Of a stretch of 64,000 nucleotides of DNA, positions 56,900 through 64,000 are shown piece after piece. Position 1 is the first letter of the stretch, and each line of letters starts with the position of its first letter. The notes under the pieces were generated by a model that saw only the letters and a list, made by a program, of their open reading frames with translations, ran no database searches and was not told the DNA's origin. The DNA comes from Pleurodeles waltl. Lineage: Eukaryota > Chordata > Amphibia > Caudata > Salamandridae. Position numbers and translations under genes: made by a program. The stretch lies in NCBI RefSeq assembly GCF_031143425.1, contig NC_090448.1, positions 534,086,313 through 534,150,312 of the forward strand, in the 5' to 3' direction.

Positions 56900-57096
56900 G
56901 GGGGTTATTCTAACTTTGGAGGAGTGTTAATCCGTCCCAAAAGTGACGGTAAAGTGACGGATATACCACCAGCCGTATTACGAGTTCCATAGGATATAAT
57001 GGACTTGTAATACGGCTGGTGGTAAATCCGTCACTTTTCCGTCACTCGTCACTTTTGGGACGGATTAACACCTCCTCCAAAGTTAGAATAACCCCC
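56900..57096. mobile_element. 197-bp fold-back MITE
   Basis: Ends GGGGGTTATTCTAAC and its complement pair over about 90 bases per arm with few mismatches (GGAGGAGTGTTAATCCGTCC against its mirror at the right). The flanks are AGA on both sides. TIR form and 3-bp duplication suggest a Harbinger-driven MITE of a different subfamily. Confidence 0.85.
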
Positions 57097-57494
57097 AGAG
57101 TGTTCATATTACAAAATGGCTCCCAGCCAGCCACTGCAGCCTGGAAGAGCAGTTTTAAAACTGTTAGTTCATCTTTGCCATTTAAACCAATTGCAAAGCC
57201 CCTCTTTCCTTAACAATGTATACTTAAGTGGCCCCTAAGAATAGCCTATGGAGCCCTAAGTCAGGGAGCTATATATTATTAATCCTGTCGCTGCCAGGCC
57301 TTTTCCACCTCAGGTGCCAGGCCTTTTTTTGAACATTTAGGCAGTTCGCGCCTAGGCCCTCAAAACTTTTTGTCCACATAAGCTACCCACGCCAAAGTTG
57401 CGTCCTTCTTTCCCAACATCCTAGGGATTCTAGAGGTACCCAGAACTTGTGGGTTTCCTTGAAGGAGACAAAGAAATTAGCAAAAATACTGCTA

Positions 57495-57507
57495 GTATAT
57501 ATATATA

Positions 57508-57603
<96 letters not shown>

Positions 57604-57608
57604 TATTT
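57495..57608. repeat. (TA)n microsatellite
   Basis: About 110 bp of almost pure TA, with one TTTATA interruption near 57510 and AAATATATTTTT at the end. The long Tyr-Ile open frames here on both strands are artefacts. Confidence 0.98.
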
Positions 57609-58346
57609 TTATGGGAAGAAGGGCTGCAGAAGAAAGCTTGTGTTCTTTTACCTGAAAATGGGATCAACAATGGGTTACAGTGCTAAAATCACCATCTTCC
57701 CAGCTTTCAGGAACAGGCAGACTTGAATCAGAAAACCACATTTTTTAAAACAATGTTGGCATTTTATTGGGACATACCAAATGTTTACTATTTTTTGGGC
57801 TTTTAGCCTCATTCCAGTAAGTGACAGAAATGGGTGTGAAACCAATGCTGGATCCTAGACAGCTAAACATTTCTGAAAGGTAGACAAAATTATGAATTCA
57901 ACAAGGGGTAATTTGTGTAGATCCTAAAAGGTTGTCCTACAGAAAATAACAGCTGAAACAAATATTGAAATTGAGGCAAAAAAACAGCCATTACTCTCCA
58001 TGTTTTACTCTTTAACTTTTTCCTGCCATGTCAGATTTTCAAAAGCAATATACCGTTACATCTGCTGGACTCTTCTGGTTGCGGGGATATATAGGGCTTT
58101 TAGGTTCATCAACAACTCTAAGTGCCCAGAGCCAATAAATGAGGTGCACCATGCAGTGGGTTTTCAGGTATACAGCAATTTATTTGGTACAATATAAAGA
58201 GTCAAAAATAGGTATCAGGGAAACCTTTGTATTTCCAAAATGGCCACTAGTTAAGGTGTTAAGAAGCAGTGGTTATTTGCACATCTCTGAATTCCGGGGT
58301 CCCCATACTAGCATGTGAATTACAGGGCATTTCTCAAACAGACGTC

Positions 58347-59720
58347 TGTTGGAAATTGGGTTTCTGGTTGGCTAGGGTATGCACCAAATCCAGGTAGAAC
58401 CCACCCACTCTAGGCAGGGTAAGGGAGTTACACATACAAGATAACCCCTGCTCACCCCCATTGGCACGAGCAGTCAGGCCTAACCCGGGGCAATTGTGTA
58501 AAGCGTTTGCACAATACACACAATACACGTGACGCAATATATACACCACAAAGTAAACACAACACTGAACTATGTAAAGATAAACTGTATTGCAAAAACA
58601 TAATTAGACCAAACCTTATATGTCAGAAATACCCTGCCACCTTAGCAGTTGTCAGAATATTACAGAGGTTACTAATATTCTGCAAGAATAAGTAGTAGTC
58701 ACATTAGAACACGTAAGTAGTCAGAATTCTGCACCATAAGCAGTAATCAGGAATCACATTATAAAACCAATAAACTTATCATGCTATTACCATGAATGCC
58801 CATAAGAGGAACATTAGAAAGCATAGGTTATGTCCTAAAACACACAGGTGACCATATCAGGCCCAAAATGCCCACAGCAGGAACATTAGAAAAGGATGGG
58901 TAGTCTGTGAAAAGTACCTGTTTCCGTATGAAGGGCACCTCCTGTGCCAAAAAGATTTATATTGGGGCCCCCTGGGCTCCTATGCGCAAAACCGGGGCCG
59001 TATAGATCAGGGGGAGGGGAGCGGCATGTACCCCCTCTGTTTCTTCTATCGGGACCCCTCATGGAGCCCGTCCCCAAATGGGTTCTCCACCCCGGGCCAC
59101 TACAGCACACAAGAATCATGACCCTGCCAAGGGGGGAAGAACCTGGCGATGCAGGGGCCTCCGATGAGGTGTCCGTCCGCCATCTATGGTGCTGGAAGGG
59201 AGGCGGGAAGCCTCCGTTGAGGACTCCCTTCCCGCCTCTAGTTCCTCTGGTGCTGGCTCCCTAATACAGGGGGACAGGGGAGGAGGTGCACAGTGATCTC
59301 TCTTGAGCCCGGCGCCTCCCTCCCTCCGCATGCCTGCACTTGATCCTGCTGCACAAACTCCTCCCGGGCCGTGACGATGACTTGGCCCAGAAGCGAAGTC
59401 TGGATGGTGTCCCGGGAGTGCTCTATAGAGCATGCTTCTCCCCGGGGGCACGGTAGGAGTACGCTTGCTCCTTCTTTGATCTCAGTGGTGCCCCTGGAAT
59501 CCCAGGGGCAGCGCAACTCCTGTAAACTTCCCAACAAAGCCGGGCTTCAGCAGTGAGATCGGAAAAGCACTGGGGTAACTTTAATGAGTCCGGGTTGTGG
59601 CGATGAATCTCCTTCACAGCGACTGCACGCAAAAGCGCAGGAGGGCACAGAAAAATGCTCTCCAGGTGCTCTATGTGCAGAACAGAAGCACACCTCGTGC
59701 TTTGGTGAGTTGCAGGGGTC
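58347..59720. mobile_element. A3: third LTR-like repeat, right end uncertain
   Basis: It begins TGTTGGAAATTGGG and shares the first 250 bases in layout with A1 (CCACTCTAGGCAGGGTAAG, then the GAGCAGTCAGGC segment and CACAATACAC). The middle is GC-rich and diverged from A1. I could not find the TCTAACA end, so the right boundary is a guess from the change in composition before the 388-bp repeats. Confidence 0.45.
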
Positions 59721-59769
59721 AGGGCACCTAGAGACAGAAAAGGGGGGAAGAATCACAGGGTTGCATCTA

Positions 59770-60950
59770 GGGAAACCTACCAAACCTGTGCATTTTTTTA
59801 AACTAGACACCCAGGGGAATCCAGGATGGGGTGACTTGTGGGGCTCTCACCAGGTTCTGTTACCCAGAATCCTTTGCAAACCTCAACATTTTGAAAAAAA
59901 AAAAACACTTTCTTCTCACATTTTGGTGATAGAAAGTTCTGGAATCTGAGGGGAACCACAAACTTTCTTCTACCCAGCGTTCCCACAAGTCTTCTGAAAA
60001 CAATGGTACCTCATTTGTTTGGGTAGGCCTAGTGCCCACGAAAGGAAATGCCCCAAAACACAATGTGGACACATCACATTTTCCCAAAGAAAACTGACCT
60101 GTTTTTTTGTAAAGTGCCTAGCTATGGATTTTGACCTCTAGCTCAGCCGGCACCTAGGGAAACCTACCAAACCTGGACATTTCTGAAAACTAGACACCTA
60201 GGGGAATTCAGAATGGGGTGACTTGTGGGGTTCTCACCAGGTTCTGTTACCCAAAATCCTTTGCGAACCCCAAAATATGGCACAAAAAAAATACTTTTTC
60301 CTCCCATTTCGGTGTATGGAAAGTTCTGGCATCTCAGAGGAGCCACAAATTTGCTTCCACCCAGCATTCCAACCAAGTCTCCCGATAAAAATGGTACCTC
60401 ACTTGTGTGGGTAGGCCTGGTGCCCGTGACAGGAAATGCCCCAAAACCCAATGTGGACACATCACATTTTACCAAAGAAAACTGACCTATTTTTTTTGCA
60501 GAGTGCCTAGCTGTAGATTTTGGCCTCTAGCTCAGCCAGCACCTAGGAAAATCTAGCAACCCTGGACATTTCTGAAAACTAGCCACCTAGGGTAATTCAT
60601 AATAGGGTGACTTGTGGGGCTCTCACCAGTTTCTGTTACCCAGAAACCTTTGCAAACCTCAAAATTTGGCAAAAAAACATGTTTTTCTCACATTTCAGTA
60701 ATGGAAAGTTCTTTAATCTGAGAGAAGCCACAAATTTCCTTCCACCCAGCATTCCCCCCAAGTCTCCCGATAAAAATGGTACCTCACTTGAGTGGGTAGG
60801 CCTAGTGTCTGCATCAGGATATGCCCCAAAACACAATGTGGATACATCAAAATGATCTATTACAAAACTATCTGTTTTTGCGGGGGGACCTGCCTTTTTG
60901 GTCCCAGGTGCGGCGGTCATTGAGGGAAACCTACCAAACCCAGACATTTT
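59770..60950. repeat. tandem repeat of about 388 bp, 3+ copies
   Basis: The marker GGGAAACCTACCAAACC recurs at 59770, 60157, about 60545 (degenerate) and 60924, each followed by GACATTT..GAAAACTAG and, further on, GATAAAAATGGTACCTCA. It lies within the piggyBac element. It is non-coding. Confidence 0.85.
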
Positions 60951-61605
60951 TGAAAACTAGATACCCGGAGGAGTCCAGGGAGGTGTGGCTTGCGTGAATC
61001 CCCCAACATTTTCTTGCCCAGACTCCTCTGCAAAGCTCAAATATAACTAAATAAAATCACATTTTTCACACTTTTCTTTGTAGGATCACTGTGCCAGTAC
61101 AAATTTACTACCACCAAATGTTCCCCTCGGTCTACCGATAAAAATGATACCTTACTTTTGTAGGTGGCCAAGGTGCCTGGAAAAGACCAAAAACCAATAG
61201 AGATTGGCAGGATAGCACAGCGAGTTGATAAGCGCAATTTTTTAAATACATTTTTACTCTGACTCTGCTTTGGGGACCCACACAAGTGAAGTATCATTTT
61301 ACTTGGGAGACTGAGGGTAACGTTGAGTAGGAAATTTGTGCGGGTCCTGTGATCCTAAAAAGAATAAGTGAGGTAAAAAAGCTTTTTTTAAGCAAATTCT
61401 GAGGTTTGCAGGGAGTATGAATAAGAAAATGTTGGGGGATCCAGGCAAGCCACAACTCCCTGGACTCCACCCGGTGTCTAGTTTTAAAAAATGTATGGTT
61501 TTGGTAGGTTTCCCTAGATAACCGGTGCACCTGGGACCAAAAATGCAGGTGTCCCCCTGCAAAAACAGTTAGTTTTGTAATAGTTCATTTTGATGTATCC
61601 ACATC
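60841..61605. repeat. large inverted repeat, arms about 380 bp
   Basis: 60841-61250 (GATACATCAAAATG..GGTCCCAGGTG..GGGAAACCTACCAAACC..CCCAACATTTTCTT) reappears in reverse complement at about 61285-61605. The centre is near 61260. The arms are diverged but clearly related, and the left arm is also the last unit of the 388-bp tandem repeat. Confidence 0.8.
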
Positions 61606-62189
61606 CTTCTGTGATGTTCCAAACACTAAAATTGTGAAAAGAAATGCACTTAGGTTATGTTAAAAAGACCCCTCACCCACCAACCAAGTTGGTGGCATGC
61701 TTCATCATCGGGGTCCCACCCAAGACACCTAGCATGTCACGGGTGTGCTGTAACGCCTGATTACAGCGGAGTAGGTTTTGTCTTTTTTACCAAACATATT
61801 GGTTGGATTTGGCACGAGGGTGAGTGATGGTTCAGTAGACAAAAGTCTATGAACAAGAGAGTTCACATAAAATGAAATGCACTGTTAATAACTGAAAGGC
61901 CAAAAGAATAAACCAAGGACGCACAGCTCATGAGCTGTAAAGCCGCGTCAAGGCACCAACCACTTTACAGTCCATTCACACACCTTTCATACATGACATG
62001 TGCAAGACCATTCACGCCGCCAGCCGCGGACCCAGCACATTACAATACTCGCATCAACTGACAGCGCCATTCAACGGTCCATCACTGTCATACGCCCACA
62101 TACCTGATACAGCAATCATACCAGCTGATGGGAGTGTGTGGACTGGCGTTTGCCTGGCAGTGTGTTGCAGTGGCCAACAGCAAGTCAAT

Positions 62190-62290
62190 ATCTACACCGC
62201 CAGCCAAGCGCCACTCCACGCACACCACTAGCCAAGCACCACTCCATGCACACCGCCAGCCAAGTGCCACTCCATGCACACCGCCATCAC
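62190..62290. repeat. short minisatellite (about 30 bp x3-4)
   Basis: ACACCGCCAGCCAAGCGCC followed by ACTCCATGC is repeated three to four times with small changes. Confidence 0.8.
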
Positions 62291-62429
62291 TTTTTTCAAA
62301 CAACAAAGTAACCACTAACTAATTGTAAATAAGTACAAAACTACAAACACAAAAGCTCTAACTGAATACATGACAGTAATGCCAACCGTGAAACTGAACT
62401 TATGAAAATATAAAACAGGCAGTTTATGC

Positions 62430-64000
62430 TCACAGTAGTTCCCAGTAATTCTTTTTGGTGTGGTAACTCATGAAACAGCCAGCCACACTCAGCCCAGGCT
62501 TTGAAGGACAGTCCGGGCGGTACCTCTGGCTCTCCCTCTGGATACCTCTTCGGGCACAGACTCTACATTTATTAGTGGGCAATTCATTTTTGGGAGTGGG
62601 AGGAATGTGATAAAGAAAGTGGAGATCTTTCAATCTAGCCACATCCTCCCCCACTGCTACTCTAGATACTCTTGCCTGTTACACCACAATAAGGCTCTCT
62701 ATCACTGAGTCCTGAAATTAAAAAAAATTTATCCTTGACTCAGGGGAGCAATCCATGAACACAATAAAAACATTAAAAGTTGCTAAATGAAACAAATGGA
62801 TGGCCAACTTTTTATACCACATGTGAGACTTAAAAAGAGCAGTGTAAGTTTCCAGCCTCTGATCTACTCTATCAACACCACCCATGTGCTTATTGTAGTA
62901 CAAAATGCATGCAGTTTTGTAAACTTCTGCAACCTGATCCCAAACAGTCACAGGGGGAATACTCTCATCATGGATAGTAGTTAGCATGTACACATCCCTC
63001 CTGCCTACAAATTTCAGAGCTAGCAGCTCATTATTAGGCAAGGCACTGCACTGTCCCCTCTCAAGTTCTTTACAGACAAGCTCCCTTAAATAGCGTTTGC
63101 GGTTAGAACGGATTGTGCCACAAGCAACAGTGTCCACCCTAAACAATTCCTTGAACAACTGCACTCCAGTGTAGAAGTTATCTATGTACAAACGGTGACC
63201 TTTGTTAAACAGTCGTCTACCAAGTCCCCACAAAATTTTCTCACTAACTCCAAAAGTGGGTGGACAGGTGGACAACCCCGGGGGGGTGGGTCAATACTGG
63301 AATGGAATCCTACCAGTGTATACCCGGAAATTATACACATATCCTGCACTACTTTCAGACAGCATATACATCTTAATTCCATAATGTCCCCTCTTGCTAG
63401 GAATGTACTGCTTAAAAACCAAACATCCCTTGAACACGACCAGAGACTCATTTGCAGATATTTCTTTTCCTGGAGCATAGACCTCTGAAAACAGATCTAC
63501 AAAATGATCAAGAACAGGCCTAATCTTAAAAAAACGGTCACCATCAGGGTGATCTTGTAGCAAGCCTAAAGCATTGTCAACAAAATGCAGCATCAAAAGA
63601 AGAAGCAAATACCGATTATGGTTCATGGTTGCAGGAAATATAGCGGTTGCCATCAAAGGACTAGTAGACCAATAAGAAGCCAGTGATGGCTTCCTTCTCC
63701 ACCCCATCCAAAAAGTCAAACCCAGGAAATTTTTCAACTCTTCCAGATCTGTGGGAATCCACTGTGTAGCTCTAGACTGAGGCCTAAGTCTGGCAGCCTT
63801 GTCCCTCAAATACTGCTCCGCATACAAATTAGTCTGCTCAACAATCTCTTCCAAAAATAAATCGTTCATAAACAACTCAAAGAAATTGACAGGCAAAAAG
63901 TTGTCTGTATTCACTCTACACTGTGGGAGCCCAGTAAAGGCAGGCAACTCCAGCCGCTCCTTATCTGGGACAACCCAGAGTTCAGGTCTTCCAATGGGAA
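62430..64000 (-). pseudogene. piggyBac transposase (PGBD4-like), decayed, N-terminus off window
   Basis: The minus-strand frame is open from the window edge (64000) to about 63291 (DDE_Tnp_1_7 domain, KNFLGLTFWMG, ILRPVLDHF-type helix). It continues at 63275-62718 (YIDNFYTG, GGVDRVDQ) and ends with a Cys-rich C-terminal domain (62560-62440, KCRVCARRG..CPSKPGLSVAGCF). Lesions: a TGA at about 63293-63291 or a pair of compensating indels there, and a frameshift in the A/T run at about 62720. The first catalytic Asp (normally in DESL) is Asn (NESLVVFKG, codon at 63452-63450). The second and third Asp remain. Inactive as written. Confidence 0.85.

Larger units (their letters stand above)
57283..64000 (-). 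mobile_element. piggyBac element (right part beyond window)
   Basis: The left end is preceded by TTAA (57279-57282), the obligatory piggyBac target, followed by TCCTGTCGCTGCC, which resembles piggyBac-family termini. It contains a minus-strand transposase remnant (62430-64000), a set of about 388-bp tandem repeats and an inverted repeat, and it is interrupted by A3. The other terminus lies outside the window, so the assignment of 57283 as the end of this same element is inference. Confidence 0.55.

Noticed and set aside
57383..57686. Tyr-Ile repeat proteins on both strands
   Set aside because: They are translation of a TA microsatellite.
59116..59632. Overlapping open frames in GC-rich A3 sequence
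   Set aside because: They have no homology to known proteins, lie in an LTR-like repeat, and result from GC-rich composition.

Overview
The window looks like intergenic or deep intronic DNA from a very large, repeat-saturated amphibian genome. A salamander, most likely a newt such as Pleurodeles, is my inference. The grounds are several full-length PIF/Harbinger DNA transposons of about 7.6-8.4 kb, Ty3/gypsy chromoviruses of the Tf1/sushi type, a piggyBac element, and a recurring LTR-like repeat of about 2 kb. I found no convincing host gene, tRNA or rRNA.

Layout. 1-3720 is featureless apart from a hairpin. 3721-4376 is a 59-bp minisatellite. 4377-17345 is an old minus-strand gypsy element (G1), split by an LTR-like repeat (A1, 6207-16384). 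A1 carries a palindrome-chain MITE (6531-7055) and Harbinger copy H1 (7089-14741). 17346-21225 is decayed spacer. 21226-36157 is Harbinger H3 (inverted), with a young chromovirus G2 (23224-30581) inserted in one of its genes. 37113-55465 is Harbinger H4, split by repeat A2 (42630-53103), which is itself split by Harbinger H2 (44178-52622). 55466-57282 is spacer with a fold-back MITE (56900-57096). 57283 to the window end is a piggyBac element with a decayed transposase, internal tandem and inverted repeats, a TA microsatellite and a third LTR-like repeat (A3).

The main result is the Harbinger gene organisation, visible in all four copies. There are three genes. (1) A plus-strand (relative) DDE transposase has a tiny first coding exon next to one terminus, joined across an intron of about 4 kb to the catalytic exon. 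(2) A Myb/SANT-like gene, MybA, has three exons on the opposite strand and lies wholly inside that intron. (3) A second Myb/SANT-like gene, MybB, has two exons, is convergent with the transposase and sits near the other terminus. In H1 the spliced transposase reads 375 codons without interruption and keeps the D-D-E residues. In H2 MybB is nearly intact. The other copies are broken. H1 also lacks a ~99-bp transposase intron that H2, H3 and H4 keep.

G2 is young: its LTR pair is about 99 percent identical by eye and has a perfect 5-bp target duplication. It shows an apparent -1 frameshift signal (GGGAAAC plus a stem-loop) at the gag-pol junction and a possible self-priming primer-binding site. 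Its pol carries in-frame stops, a frameshift and a catalytic Glu to Gln change in integrase, so it is not autonomous.
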